A stretch of DNA of 59,714 bases from Corynebacterium phoceense (GCF_900092335.1 NZ_LT596208.1:1654877-1714590); one strand, 5' to 3'. Shown: positions 9,114-18,651, numbered from the stretch's first letter. A program made the numbers and translations. Notes: generated from the letters alone by a model not told the origin.

Positions 9114-9132
9114 TTAACTAAGGCTTAGCTAA
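9114..9132 (-). promoter_or_regulatory. Candidate DtxR (iron repressor) operator
   Basis: The 19-bp sequence TTAACTAAGGCTTAGCTAA is a palindrome with one mismatched pair around a central base. Read on the minus strand it matches the DtxR consensus TTAGGTTAGCCTAACCTAA at 14 of 19 positions. It lies about 40 bases upstream of the binding-protein start, where it would cover the promoter. Operator function is inferred from this match and from the iron-transport genes it precedes. Confidence 0.62.
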
Positions 9133-9332
9133 TTGGAATACGCTTGAGCATACAACCACTCGCATAGACCCGGAAATGGTCCCCCCGAGTTTGATTTAGG
9201 TCACTTTAAAGCTGAATAACATCCTCTTAAAGAAACCCACCCCCAACAGCATGGTTATCCGCGCTGGATGTCACGCGCGGCTATACCTCAAGCGCGCAGC
9301 CACTCCCCCCGCGGCCCCGCGGACCCCGCGGA

Positions 9333-9858
9333 CTACTGCCCCAGCTCCTTGCGGCGCTCGGCTGCCAGACGTAGGCGCTCGGCCCTGTCTTTGTCACCTT
9401 TCTTTCTCAATTCCTTATAAAGTTCTTCGTCGTCGTCGGAGAGCTTGACCGCCTCCCTGACACCCCACGAGGCGAAACCTGCAATCGGTAAGCCAAGCCA
9501 AAAATAGTCCCAGTCGTCAAAGACGAAAAGACCCAGGAAGAAGAGGAACATCATCGCTGACCAAACGACGGCATCGATTCGGTGAACTAACCCTCCGCGG
9601 CGCTGCAGCCGGTCGAGCTCGGCCTGCGCTTCCGATTCCTTGAACCGAACGACCTCTACAATTGGATTGTCAGGAAGGTCATCAAAGAGGGAAGCAATCT
9701 CGCCGCGGGTACGCGCAACAGCCGCCTTTCCTATACGGTCTTCAAACTCGTTGATGTCGATGAGACCGTTAGCGCAGTGGGTGCTGAGGAGGTCTAGGGC
9801 ATTGTGTGCGTAGGGTATTGTGCCGTTCGGCGTCCCCTACACGAATGTCTATGTTCAT
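9333..9858 (-). pseudogene. DUF1707-domain membrane protein, frameshifted by a 16-bp near-duplication
   Basis: An ATG at 9858 starts MNIDIRVGDAER, the start of a DUF1707 domain, but the frame ends after about 29 codons. The rest of the domain (ALDLLSTHCANG, then IDINEFEDRIGKA and TRGEIASLFDDLP) and a two-helix membrane region continue open in another frame down to 9333. At the break the 12-mer TAGGG(C/T)ATTGTG occurs twice, 16 bases apart (plus strand, about 9794-9821). Removing one 16-base unit restores DAERHNALDLLS, a normal domain. The gene is therefore probably broken in this strain, barring a sequencing error. A shorter product from 9554 could still be made. Confidence 0.72.
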
Positions 9859-9869
9859 GCTTTTACACT

Positions 9870-10775
9870 TTAATATCCAGCGTTCGGATCCACACGGGTA
9901 GGAATTTCCTCGCCAGCCTCAAAGGCCGCGGCCACCTTTGCGGTGTGTGCTCCCAAGTGGCGGCGCACCGAGTTACGGGTATTGGCAATGTGCGGTGTAA
10001 TGACCACCCGCGGGTCCTTCCACAACGGGTGATCATCCGGGAGCGGCTCCGGCTCAGTGACATCGAGCGCTGCGCCGGCAATCTCGCCAGAGTCCAGCGC
10101 TGCCAAAAGATCCTCGGTGCTGATGAGTGGGCCACGGCCCACGTTGACCACCACCGCGTGTTTCGGCATCTGGGCAAACACGTCTTTGTCGACCATGTGG
10201 TGGGTCTGCGGGGTAAGCGGCGCGATGAGCACAAAGTAGTCGGCCTCAGGCCAGACCTTGTCCACCTCGGAGATGGGATAGGTCTCATCCGCGCCTGGAA
10301 CCGCGTTGCCGGACCGGTTTACGGCGATGATGCGCGGGCCAAAGCCAGAGAGCATCGTGATGAGCCGCTTGCCGATGCCGCCGGCGCCGATGATCGCCAC
10401 AGTCTTGTCCTCGTGCAGGTAGGACTTGTGATCCTGCACCTCATCGTAGTTGGAGAAGGTGTCGTTGACATAGCGATGGGCATGCAGCTGCGCGAGCAGC
10501 AGCGCGATGGTGGATTCCGCCACGGTGTTATCGAATACGCCAGCGGCGTTGGACCAGGTTACGTCGGTCTCCTTCATGACGTCGAGCAGATGGTCTACGC
10601 CTGCAGACGGAATCTGCACGAAGTTGATGTTCTCCGGCAGTGGCAACGGGAAGTCCGAGCCGTCGCCGTTGTAGATGAGGAAGTCGGCATCGGAAAGCTC
10701 CGCGAGCTCATGGCCAGCTCCCCGCAAGGTCTCGATGGATTCTTCCCATTGTTCCGGCAACATGGCGTATTTCAT
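9870..10775 (-). CDS. D-isomer-specific 2-hydroxyacid dehydrogenase
   Basis: A 301-residue NAD(P)-dependent dehydrogenase. It has the dinucleotide-binding motif GAGGIGKR (about residues 130-137), the NVGRGPLI block and PHIANT containing the catalytic His. The AGG AGA ribosome site before the ATG at 10775 is strong. A gene of this family lies between proB and proA in C. glutamicum (reported as unkdh), and its substrate has not been settled there. Here it still follows proB closely but is separated from proA by the broken DUF1707 gene and the iron transporter. Two copies of the iterated 13-mer occur in it. Confidence 0.88.
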   Translation of the reverse strand: MKYAMLPEQWEESIETLRGAGHELAELSDADFLIYNGDGSDFPLPLPENINFVQIPSAGVDHLLDVMKETDVTWSNAAGVFDNTVAESTIALLLAQLHAHRYVNDTFSNYDEVQDHKSYLHEDKTVAIIGAGGIGKRLITMLSGFGPRIIAVNRSGNAVPGADETYPISEVDKVWPEADYFVLIAPLTPQTHHMVDKDVFAQMPKHAVVVNVGRGPLISTEDLLAALDSGEIAGAALDVTEPEPLPDDHPLWKDPRVVITPHIANTRNSVRRHLGAHTAKVAAAFEAGEEIPTRVDPNAGY

Positions 10776-10809
10776 GGTCTTCTCCTGAGGTTTCTCTGGC
10801 TTCTAGTGC

Positions 10810-12003
10810 CTAGATTCGGGAGGCATAGTTCGACAGGTAGTCGGCGTGGACAACGCTGCGGCGCTGGTATTTCGGCAGCTCCTCCATCTGCTTGCCCAGG
10901 ATGCCCCGCAGCTCCGCGGAATCAAAACGTACTTCGCCGCGGCCGATGACCTCACCTTCCGGACCCATGATGTCGATGATCTCGCCCGCGTGGAACTCGC
11001 CAATGACCTCAGTAATGCCGACGGCGAGCAACGAGTTGCCGCCCGCGGTCACGGCCTTGACCGCGCCGGCGTCGAGACGCACGGCGCCGCCGGTATCGGC
11101 GCAGTAGAGGGCCCAGAACTTCCAAGCGGAGAGCCTGCGTTCCTCGCGGGTATGGAAAACGGTGCCCACCGAGGCATCGGCAAGCGCGGCGTCGATATTG
11201 TCGGCCGAGGTGAGCAGGACGGGAATGCCGCCGCGAGTGGCCAGACGCGCAGCGGAGACCTTCGTGGCCATGCCGCCGGTGCCCACGCGGCCGCCGTCGC
11301 CGGCCGTCACGCCGTTGAGGTCTTTGCCCGTGCGGACCTCCTCGATAAAGCGGGCGCCGGGCTCGGATGGGTTCTTGTCGTAGAGGCCATCGACGTCGGA
11401 GAAGAGAAAGAGCGCATCCGCGCCCACGAGGTTGGCGACGAGCGCGGAGAGGCGATCGTTGTCGCCGAAGTGCATCTCGGAGGTGGCGACGGTGTCGTTC
11501 TCGTTGACGATGGGCACGGTACGCAGTTGGCGCAGGCGCTCGAGGGTGCGCTGGGCGTTGCGGGCACGGTCGCGGGCGCCAATATCGGAGGCAGTGAGCA
11601 AGACCTGCGCGACGGAACGGTTGTAGCGGGCGAAAGACACGCCCCACTCGTAGGCAAGGTGAATCTGGCCGACGGCGGCCGCGGCCTGCTTGGTCGCGAG
11701 ATCGCTGGGGCGCTTCTGCAAGCCCAGCGGCCCCATGCCCGCGGCGACGGCGCCGGAGGAGACCAGAATGATGTCCGAAGTGCCCATGCGCGTCGCGATG
11801 GCGTCGACGATGTGGTTGATCTTCTCCGTCGAGGTGATGAAGCTGTCCTCCTTAGTGAGGGAAGAGCTGCCGATCTTCACCACAATTCGCTTCGCTCGGC
11901 TCAGTTCCTCACGCAGCGGCGACTGCAATGGCCCACGCGGTGCATGGTGCTCCGGCACGATGGGTTCGCCGTCGAAGGGGCTTAAGGGAAGCGGATAGCT
12001 CAT
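10810..12003 (-). CDS. proB: Glutamate 5-kinase ProB
   Basis: A 397-residue kinase for the first step of proline synthesis. The N-terminal amino-acid-kinase domain begins at [12 protein letters not shown] (about residue 38), with the [10 protein letters not shown] block and the NENDTVAT motif. A C-terminal PUA domain follows ([18 protein letters not shown] onward). The first roughly 30 residues precede the usual family start and are Pro-rich, so a later start is possible. ATG at 12003 is the only ATG in that stretch. It follows obg by 60 bases. Confidence 0.95.
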   Translation of the reverse strand: MSYPLPLSPFDGEPIVPEHHAPRGPLQSPLREELSRAKRIVVKIGSSSLTKEDSFITSTEKINHIVDAIATRMGTSDIILVSSGAVAAGMGPLGLQKRPSDLATKQAAAAVGQIHLAYEWGVSFARYNRSVAQVLLTASDIGARDRARNAQRTLERLRQLRTVPIVNENDTVATSEMHFGDNDRLSALVANLVGADALFLFSDVDGLYDKNPSEPGARFIEEVRTGKDLNGVTAGDGGRVGTGGMATKVSAARLATRGGIPVLLTSADNIDAALADASVGTVFHTREERRLSAWKFWALYCADTGGAVRLDAGAVKAVTAGGNSLLAVGITEVIGEFHAGEIIDIMGPEGEVIGRGEVRFDSAELRGILGKQMEELPKYQRRSVVHADYLSNYASRI

Positions 12004-12063
12004 GAAGCGAAATCATACCTCTTCCGCTCAGGCGCCCCTATGCTCGGCGGGCAAGAGGGCACG

Positions 12064-13584
12064 TTATCCTTGCCAGCGGTCTTTGTTTGCCTGCTCGCGG
12101 GTGACCTCTGCGTCGTTGCCAAAGTCGTATTCGTCGATAAGACCACGGCGTGCCTGCGAGGCGCGCTTACGCTCTGCGGCGGAGACACGATCGGTGCCCA
12201 GCAGACGGCCGTCGAAGCCGCGGCCGGCATTGGTCGCCTTGCCGCCGGTCATCGGCTCCCACTCGAAGGTAATGCCGCCGATAGTGACGGGGCAGCCTTC
12301 CACCGCACCCTGGTCGCGCAGCTCGTCCTCCACGCCGGCCTTGGCCAGGCGGTCGGCGAGGTAGCCCACGGCCTCGTCGTTTTCGAAGTCGGTCTGAACA
12401 ATCCAGCGGTCGATCTTCTCGCCCTCGACGATGAAGCCGCCATCGATCTCCGGATCCTTGCGCACCGTGAAGTCCGCAAAGCGGCCCTTCTTCGCCGACT
12501 TCGGACGAATGATGGTGTGTTCCTTGTCTACCTTGACTTTGGGCTGAGACTTACGGTGTTGCTGCACCATTTCCAGGAGCTTGTACTTGAGCGGGTCCAG
12601 GCCCGTGTGCGCCACGGCGGAGATGATGAAGACGGGCCAGCCAAATTGCTTCTCAATGTCTTCCTTGAGGAACTCGGCAAGCTCCAGAGCCTCCGGGATA
12701 TCCGCCTTGTTGAGGATGACAATGCGCGGGCGCTCGCGCAGGTCGCCCAGGCCGGTGTCCTGTTCCAGCAGATCCTGGTAGTTGGACAGTTCCTTCTCCA
12801 AGGCCTCGATATCGGAGATGGGGTCGCGGCCCGGCTCCAGCGTCGCGACGTCGACGACGTGCGCGAGCACCGCGGTGCGCTCGATGTGGCGCAGGAAGTC
12901 GAGGCCCAAACCCTTGCCCTCGGCGGCGCCCGGGATAAGGCCCGGAACGTCGGCGATGGTGAAGGACTCGTAGCCCATATCGACCACGCCGAGGTTTGGC
13001 TGCAGCGTGGTAAATGGGTAGTCGCCAATCTTCGGCTTCGCGGCAGAGAGCACGGAAATCAGGGAGGACTTGCCCGCAGACGGGAAGCCCACGAGTCCGA
13101 CGTCGGCCATGGACTTAAGCTCGAGCACGAGGTCGTGCGCCTCGCCCGGCTCGCCCTGCAGCGCGAAGCCCGGGGCCTTGCGCTGCGCGGAGGCCAGCGC
13201 CGCGTTGCCCAGGCCACCAAAGCCGCCCTCGGCCGCGATGAAACGGGTGCCCGGCACCGTGAGGTCGGCGAGCATCTCCCCCTTCTCGTTGTAGACCACC
13301 GTGCCGGCTGGGATTTCCAGGATGAGGTCCTCGCCGCGCGCACCATTGCGCCAGTCGCCCGCGCCATTCGCGCCACGGCCAGCCTTGATGTGGGGACGGT
13401 AGTGGAAGTCCATGAGCGTGTGGATCTGCGAGGAGACCTCGAGCACAATATCGCCGCCGTGGCCACCATTGCCGCCGTCGGGGCCGCCGAGGGGCTTGAA
13501 CTTCTCGCGGTGGACGGACGAACAGCCGTGTCCGCCGTCGCCCGCCTGCAGGTGGAGCACCACGCGGTCAATAAAGCGTGCCAT
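12064..13584 (-). CDS. obg: Obg family GTPase
   Basis: A 506-residue ribosome-associated GTPase. It has the Gly-rich Obg fold at the N-terminus ([13 protein letters not shown] near residues 32-44), the G1 motif [11 protein letters not shown]3 [10 protein letters not shown]4 NKAD and a C-terminal OCT domain ([21 protein letters not shown]). It acts in late 50S assembly and stress responses. The ATG at 13584 follows GGAAGG. It lies after rpmA, separated by a terminator at 13641-13681, in the classical rplU-rpmA-obg order. Confidence 0.96.
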   Translation of the reverse strand: MARFIDRVVLHLQAGDGGHGCSSVHREKFKPLGGPDGGNGGHGGDIVLEVSSQIHTLMDFHYRPHIKAGRGANGAGDWRNGARGEDLILEIPAGTVVYNEKGEMLADLTVPGTRFIAAEGGFGGLGNAALASAQRKAPGFALQGEPGEAHDLVLELKSMADVGLVGFPSAGKSSLISVLSAAKPKIGDYPFTTLQPNLGVVDMGYESFTIADVPGLIPGAAEGKGLGLDFLRHIERTAVLAHVVDVATLEPGRDPISDIEALEKELSNYQDLLEQDTGLGDLRERPRIVILNKADIPEALELAEFLKEDIEKQFGWPVFIISAVAHTGLDPLKYKLLEMVQQHRKSQPKVKVDKEHTIIRPKSAKKGRFADFTVRKDPEIDGGFIVEGEKIDRWIVQTDFENDEAVGYLADRLAKAGVEDELRDQGAVEGCPVTIGGITFEWEPMTGGKATNAGRGFDGRLLGTDRVSAAERKRASQARRGLIDEYDFGNDAEVTREQANKDRWQG

Positions 13585-13640
13585 GGAAATCCTTCCGGAA
13601 TTAAAAATCGAAGAAAACTAGACGCCAGTCTAGTGGAGAT

Positions 13641-13681
13641 AAACAAAGACCCGAGCCTCCCATTTAAGCGGGAGCCCCGGG
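13641..13681 (-). terminator. Terminator after rpmA
   Basis: On the minus strand a GC-rich stem of about 12 pairs (one mismatch and one GU, arms 13670-13681 and 13650-13661, loop of eight) is followed by TCTTTGTTT. It lies between rpmA and obg, so it would end or attenuate the ribosomal-protein transcript. Confidence 0.7.
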
Positions 13682-13699
13682 CCTTGAAAGCGTGAACGC

Positions 13700-13978
13700 T
13701 TAGGCAGAAGCCTCAGCAGCGGCCTGCTCGGCCGGCACGATGTTCACAATGCGACGGTTGCGCTTGATGCCGAACTGGACGGAGCCAGCCTCGAGAGCGA
13801 ACAGCGTGTCGTCGCCACCGCGGCCGACGTTCTCGCCCGGGTGGAACTTGGTGCCGCGCTGGCGAACGAGGATCTCGCCGGCCTTCACCTGCTGACCACC
13901 GAAGCGCTTAACGCCGAGGTACTGCGGGTTGGAATCGCGACCGTTGCTGGAGCTGGAAGCACCCTTCTTGTGTGCCAT
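13700..13978 (-). CDS. rpmA: 50S ribosomal protein L27
   Basis: A 92-residue protein starting [19 protein letters not shown], the canonical L27 N-terminus that reaches the peptidyl-transferase centre, with [22 protein letters not shown] following. A short Ala-rich tail ([11 protein letters not shown]) is added. The ribosome site GGAGG before the ATG is strong. It is translated with rplU just upstream. Confidence 0.98.
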   Translation of the reverse strand: MAHKKGASSSSNGRDSNPQYLGVKRFGGQQVKAGEILVRQRGTKFHPGENVGRGGDDTLFALEAGSVQFGIKRNRRIVNIVPAEQAAAEASA

Positions 13979-14018
13979 GTGGTTTCCCTCCTTTAAGGGT
14001 ATAAAAGCCGGTTGAGGC

Positions 14019-14324
14019 TTACTTGATACCGGTGATCTTCAGGGTGGTTACCGGCTGGCGGTGACCCTGACGCTTCTTGTATCCGGTCTTGTTCTTGTAC
14101 TTGAGGATGTCGATCTTCGGGCCCTTGCCCTGCTCGACGATCTCTGCAGAGACGGAGACCTTCTCCAGGTCAGCGGCCTTTGCCTTGACGGTTGCGCCAT
14201 CGACGAGCAGAACCGGGGTGAGAGCCACGGACGAACCCGGCTCACCCTCGATCTTCTCGACCTTGACGAGGTCACCTTCAGCAACCTTGTACTGCTTGCC
14301 GCCGGTCTTGACGATCGCGTACAT
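14019..14324 (-). CDS. rplU: 50S ribosomal protein L21
   Basis: A 101-residue L21 protein starting [14 protein letters not shown], with the [15 protein letters not shown] motif near the C-terminus that binds 23S rRNA. The length is normal. It is the first gene of the rplU-rpmA pair and is preceded by a 159-base gap after rne holding a hairpin (14354-14373). Confidence 0.98.
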   Translation of the reverse strand: MYAIVKTGGKQYKVAEGDLVKVEKIEGEPGSSVALTPVLLVDGATVKAKAADLEKVSVSAEIVEQGKGPKIDILKYKNKTGYKKRQGHRQPVTTLKITGIK

Positions 14325-14353
14325 AGAGGGCTACCCCTTATCTAAACTCGGCT

Positions 14354-14373
14354 CAGGACCCGGTCGGGCCCTG
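14354..14373 (-). promoter_or_regulatory. Hairpin in the rplU leader
   Basis: CAGGGCCCGACCGGGTCCTG on the minus strand folds into a short GC-rich stem in the rplU 5' region, about 30 bases before the start codon. An AT-rich TAATTTTAAT just upstream could hold a -10 element. It could be a ribosomal-protein leader or simply a partial terminator of rne. No covariation evidence is available. Confidence 0.3.
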
Positions 14374-14483
14374 AATGGACATTAAAATTACATTGCGTTT
14401 GAGGCTCTCGCGCGCACGGTGATGCAGCGCTTGACTCAAGCCTAAACAGCGACTGTCAAAGACTACCCCGTACACCGCCTAAA

Positions 14484-17400
14484 TTACAAACCGCGGTTGC
14501 GACGCGCCGCACGCCTCCGGCCACGCGAGCCTTCGGCAGCCTGAGGTTCGCTCGTCTTCACGAAGCGCTTCACAGCGCGCCGGCGTCCGCGCGAGCTTGC
14601 CGATGCCCTCTTCTCCTCCGTCGACTGCTTCTCCACCGTCTCCTTACGCTGCGCTTCTGGCTGGGCTTGTGCCTGCCTGCGCGTGGCGCGGCGCACCGCA
14701 CGGCGACGCCCACGCGAGCTCACGGTACGGATCTCGGCCGGGGACTCCTGCTCAGGCTGCTGCAAGGGGACATCGGAAGGCTCCGGCGCACGCTGGAAGT
14801 CCTCGCGGCGGGGCCTGCGGTCCGAACGCGAGTTGCCGCGGGTGCGGCGCTTACGACGCGGTGAGGCCTCGAACTCGGCGACGGCCTCCTCGTAGGTCTT
14901 TTCTGGATTCGTCTCCGCTTTCGCAGAGACGTGTTCTTCGTCCGGGATATGCGACTGGAATTCCTGGACATCGTCGAGCTCCTCGGCATGCTCGGCGGCC
15001 GCGTAGGCGATCTCTGCGGCGTCGACCTCCTGCTTCTGCTCCTCGCGCTTGTCGCGGCCGCGGTTGCTGCCGCGCGAGCCACGGCGACGGCGACGCTGGG
15101 GCTTGCGCTCCTCGTGGTCATCTTCCTGCGCGTCATGGCCGCCCGCAACGACGGAGGCCGCGAGGTCCTCGAGCGAAGGCTTGTCCTCGCGCTTGTTCTC
15201 GTGCTCGTCGTCGCGCTGCTCGTTCTTGTGCTCGACATGCATGGCCTTGGCGGCCGGGTGGTCCGGCTTCGCGGGGCGCTTGCGCTTGCTGCGGCCGTGG
15301 TGGTGCTCCGGCTCGGACTCGTCCACGGGGTATTCGTGGATGATAAGCCCGCGGCCGTGGCAGGCCTCGCACTCGGTGGAGAAGGTCTCGATAAGGCCGG
15401 TCCCCAGGCGCTTGCGCGTCATCTGGACGAGGCCCAGCGAGGTGACCTCAGAGACCTGATGGCGCGTGCGGTCGCGGCCCAGAGCCTCCTTGAGGCGGCG
15501 CAGGACTAAGTCCTGGTTTTCCGGCAGGACCATATCAATGAAGTCGACGACGATCATGCCGCCCATGTCGCGCAGACGCATCTGGCGCACGATTTCCTCG
15601 GCAGCCTCCAGGTTGTTGCGCGTCACTGTCTCCTCAAGGTTGCCGCCCGAGCCGGTGAACTTACCGGTGTTGACGTCGATGACGGTCATGGCCTCGGTGC
15701 GGTCAATGACGAGCGTGCCGCCCGACGGCAGCCAGACTTTGCGGCTGAGCGCCTTGTGGAGCTGCTCGTCGATGCGGAAGGTCTCAAACGCGTCTGCCCC
15801 GCCGTGCTCACGGCGGTCGAAACGCTCCACGCGGTCCGCGAGATCCGGCGCCACGGACTGCACGTAGTGATCCACCGTGTTGTAGGAACGGCGGCCGTCG
15901 ACGACGAGGTGGCTGAAATCTTCGTTGAAGAGGTCGCGCACGACCTTGACGAGCAGGTCCGGCTCCTCGTAGAGCGTGACCGGCTTGGCGCCCTTGGAAT
16001 TCTTTTCTTTATTCGCACGCTCGGTAATGTCCTCCCACAGCGTGTGCAGACGACGCACGTCCGTGCCGATGGCTTCCTCGGAGACATTCTCTGCGGCCGT
16101 GCGGATGATTGCGCCGCCATCATCCGGCACGACGCGGTTCAAGATCTCCTTGAGACGCTTGCGCTCCGGGACTGGCAGTTTGCGGGAGATACCCGCATTG
16201 CGGCCACCCGGCACGTAGACGAGGTAGCGGCCGGCGAGCGAAATCTGCGTGGTCAGTCGCGCGCCCTTCGCGCCGACCGGGTCCTTGGCGACCTGCACCA
16301 GAATCTGGTCACCCGATTTGAGCGCGTGCTCGATCTTGCGTTGGCGGCCGCCCAGGCCCGTGCGGCGCCAATCGACCTCGCCGGCATAAAGCACGCCGTT
16401 GCGGCCCTGTCCGATGTCGACGAACGCAGCTTCCATGGACGGCAGCACGTTCTGCACGCGGCCCAAGTAGATATTGCCGATCATCGACGCCTGCGACTCC
16501 GAGGTCACAAAGTGCTCGACGAGCAGGCCGTCTTCAAGCACGCCCACCTGGGTCACGGTGCCGTGGCCGTCCGTACGCTCCTTGTCGCGCACGACCATGG
16601 TGCGCTCCACCGACTCGCGGCGCGCGAGGAACTCCGCCTGGCTCACGATGTGCTTACGCTCGCGGCCCTTCTCACGCATCTCACGGCGGCGACGCTTCTG
16701 CGCCTCGATACGCGTCGAACCGCGAATGGCGCGCGGCTCTTCGATGCGCTCAGGCTCGTCGTGGTGGTCCTGCTTGTCGTGCTGCTTCGAGCTGTGCTCA
16801 TTCTCGTGTGGCTGCTGCTCGTGCTGCTGGCGCTCCTGCTGCGGGTCCTGCTTCTGGGACGTGCGCTTCACAGCGCGACGGCGCCCGCGGCGCGGGGTGG
16901 GTGCCATGAAGACCGGCGCATAGTCGACCGACGTGTCCGTCTCAGGCTTCGGGGTGATAGGCGCGAAGTCCTCGTCGAAGTCTTCGCCGGCTTCCACCAG
17001 CGCCTCGTGCAGCTGCTCGACGTCTGGCTCGTGGGACTGGTCGTGCTCCTGCTCTGCGGCGTCCTCGGTGGTGTTTTCAGCGGCGTCGTCGAGCCCTTCT
17101 TCCAGCTCGGCCTCAACCTTCTCCTCAATCTGGGAGATCTCGTTCGCCACGTTCTTGCGCACGCGCTCGCGCAGCATGGCGTCTTCAGCGTTCTCTGCGC
17201 CCTCGGCGCTCTCCTGCTTCGGCTCCTCGTGAGCCTGGGCCTGATCAGACTTCTTCGTGCGCTTCGTAGCGCGGCGACGCGACTTCTTCGGCTTCTCCTC
17301 CGGAGTCTCGACCTGCACCGTGGCGAGTTCGGCCTTCTCTTCCTCGAGCTCTGCCTCGACCTTGGTCTCAATCTGGGAGATCTCATTCTCGACGTTCTTC

Positions 17401-18005
17401 CGCACGTGCTCGCGCAGCTTCTCGTCTTCGGCGTCCGCCGGCTGCTCGGTCTCGGCTGCCTCGGCAGCAGGCTGCGCTTCGGTCTTCTTCGTGGCAGCTT
17501 TGCGCGTTGCCTTACGGGAGGACTTCTTCGTCGCGCGCTTCTTCGGCTTCTCTTCGGCTGCCGGTGCGACGGTCTCATCGACGGCGGGCTCAGCAGTCTC
17601 CGGCTCGGCCTTCTCTGCCTTCTTAGCGGCCTTCTTCTGGGTCTTCTTCGGCGCCTTCTCGGCGGAGGTCTTGGCAGCCTTCTTCGCAGCCTTCTTCTTG
17701 GGCCTGTCTTCAGCCTTCTCCTCGGCCTTCTTTTCGGCGGCGGGAGCGCCTGCCTGAGCGACAATCGCATCGAGAGCCGCGGCAACCTCATCCGGGCTCA
17801 GCGAGGACTGGGCGGCCTTCTTCACGCCCTGCTCGGCGAAGACGCTCACGAGGGCGCTGGACGGCAGAGCAATCTGCTTGGCCAAAGCATAAAGGCGGGT
17901 CTTCGGACCGAACTGCGTGCGGTCGAGCTTCGCGATGAGCTTCGCCGCGGCGCTAAGCGAGCCGGTGTCTTGTGTAGTTGTCTTAGAGTTCTTCGGTGCA
18001 GCCAC
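14484..18005 (-). CDS. rne: Ribonuclease E/G with long low-complexity arms
   Basis: A 1173-residue RNase E/G. The catalytic core lies at about residues 460-900: S1 RNA-binding region (GNIYLGRVQNVLPSMEAAFVD), catalytic Asp motifs in VIDVNTGKFTG and VVDFIDM, and the zinc-link C-E-A-C. N-terminal to it, residues about 36-80 (KTRLYALAKQIALPSSALV...) resemble the IF2_N fold, followed by Lys/Ala/Glu-rich sequence with a 33-residue motif occurring twice (about 191-224 and 273-304). RGRRRA basic motifs occur near residue 380 and three times at the C-terminus. The start is GTG at 18005. It processes and degrades RNA. The low-complexity arms probably bind RNA and partners. Confidence 0.95.
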   Translation of the reverse strand: MAAPKNSKTTTQDTGSLSAAAKLIAKLDRTQFGPKTRLYALAKQIALPSSALVSVFAEQGVKKAAQSSLSPDEVAAALDAIVAQAGAPAAEKKAEEKAEDRPKKKAAKKAAKTSAEKAPKKTQKKAAKKAEKAEPETAEPAVDETVAPAAEEKPKKRATKKSSRKATRKAATKKTEAQPAAEAAETEQPADAEDEKLREHVRKNVENEISQIETKVEAELEEEKAELATVQVETPEEKPKKSRRRATKRTKKSDQAQAHEEPKQESAEGAENAEDAMLRERVRKNVANEISQIEEKVEAELEEGLDDAAENTTEDAAEQEHDQSHEPDVEQLHEALVEAGEDFDEDFAPITPKPETDTSVDYAPVFMAPTPRRGRRRAVKRTSQKQDPQQERQQHEQQPHENEHSSKQHDKQDHHDEPERIEEPRAIRGSTRIEAQKRRRREMREKGRERKHIVSQAEFLARRESVERTMVVRDKERTDGHGTVTQVGVLEDGLLVEHFVTSESQASMIGNIYLGRVQNVLPSMEAAFVDIGQGRNGVLYAGEVDWRRTGLGGRQRKIEHALKSGDQILVQVAKDPVGAKGARLTTQISLAGRYLVYVPGGRNAGISRKLPVPERKRLKEILNRVVPDDGGAIIRTAAENVSEEAIGTDVRRLHTLWEDITERANKEKNSKGAKPVTLYEEPDLLVKVVRDLFNEDFSHLVVDGRRSYNTVDHYVQSVAPDLADRVERFDRREHGGADAFETFRIDEQLHKALSRKVWLPSGGTLVIDRTEAMTVIDVNTGKFTGSGGNLEETVTRNNLEAAEEIVRQMRLRDMGGMIVVDFIDMVLPENQDLVLRRLKEALGRDRTRHQVSEVTSLGLVQMTRKRLGTGLIETFSTECEACHGRGLIIHEYPVDESEPEHHHGRSKRKRPAKPDHPAAKAMHVEHKNEQRDDEHENKREDKPSLEDLAASVVAGGHDAQEDDHEERKPQRRRRRGSRGSNRGRDKREEQKQEVDAAEIAYAAAEHAEELDDVQEFQSHIPDEEHVSAKAETNPEKTYEEAVAEFEASPRRKRRTRGNSRSDRRPRREDFQRAPEPSDVPLQQPEQESPAEIRTVSSRGRRRAVRRATRRQAQAQPEAQRKETVEKQSTEEKRASASSRGRRRAVKRFVKTSEPQAAEGSRGRRRAARRNRGL

Positions 18006-18186
18006 GTCTGCTACTCACTTACCTTTTCTCTTGTCGCTCCCCGGGCGCGCACTTAACGGTGCAGCAGCCACACGAGGCAGCGGTGTGTATGAAAGCTTGT
18101 CGACGCTTCTCATTCTGTGAGAAGTATCGTGCCTCCCATTCTGGCACACCCGGCGCACCCTCGTCCGCGCGCGGACACGAAAACGC

Positions 18187-18213
18187 CAAAAGCCCAGGCA
18201 CATGGCCTGGGCT
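18187..18213 (-). terminator. Terminator after ndk
   Basis: On the minus strand AGCCCAGGC and GCCTGGGCT form a nine-pair stem with a five-base loop, followed by TTTGGCGTTTT. It separates ndk from rne. Confidence 0.7.
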
Positions 18214-18240
18214 GTGTACTTCGGTGTAGTGGAGTACGGC

Positions 18241-18651
18241 TTAGAGGTTCGGGAACCAGATAGCGATCTCGCGCTCTGCGGACTCCGGGGAGTCAGAACC
18301 GTGGACGACGTTCTCGCCAACGGTGAGGGCGAAGTCGCCGCGGATGGTGCCCGGGGTGGCCTTGGAGACCGGGTCGGTGCCGCCAGCCAGCTGACGCCAT
18401 GCCTCGATGGCACGCTCGCCCTCGACAACGCCAGCAACCAGCGGAGCAGAGGTGATGAACTCGACCAGCTCGCCGAAGAACGGCTTGTCTGCGTGCTCGG
18501 CGTAGTGCTTCTCCGCGGTCTCGCGGTCAGCAACGCGCAGGTCCATAGCGGTGAGCTTGAGCCCCTTGCGCTCGATGCGGGAGATGATCTCGCCGATGTG
18601 GCCGTTGGCAACGCCGTCCGGCTTGATAAGAATGAGGGTACGTTCAGTCAT
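18241..18651 (-). CDS. ndk: Nucleoside diphosphate kinase
   Basis: A 136-residue NDP kinase that balances nucleoside triphosphates. It starts [14 protein letters not shown] at 18651, the family length and start, rather than at 18660. The signature around the phosphorylated His reads [17 protein letters not shown]. It is upstream of rne on the same strand, with its own terminator. Confidence 0.97.
   Translation of the reverse strand: MTERTLILIKPDGVANGHIGEIISRIERKGLKLTAMDLRVADRETAEKHYAEHADKPFFGELVEFITSAPLVAGVVEGERAIEAWRQLAGGTDPVSKATPGTIRGDFALTVGENVVHGSDSPESAEREIAIWFPNL

Noticed and set aside
12040-13695. A 551-codon open frame on the plus strand opposite obg
   Set aside because: It is a codon-bias shadow of obg with no recognisable domain.
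14450-14483. TTGACA on the minus strand as the -35 element of rplU
   Set aside because: No acceptable -10 element lies at 16-18 bases from it.
15756-18056. A 766-codon open frame on the plus strand opposite rne
   Set aside because: It is the shadow of the Lys/Glu/Ala-rich rne coding sequence. Its translation is Leu/Arg/Val-rich low complexity without family motifs, and rne is certain.
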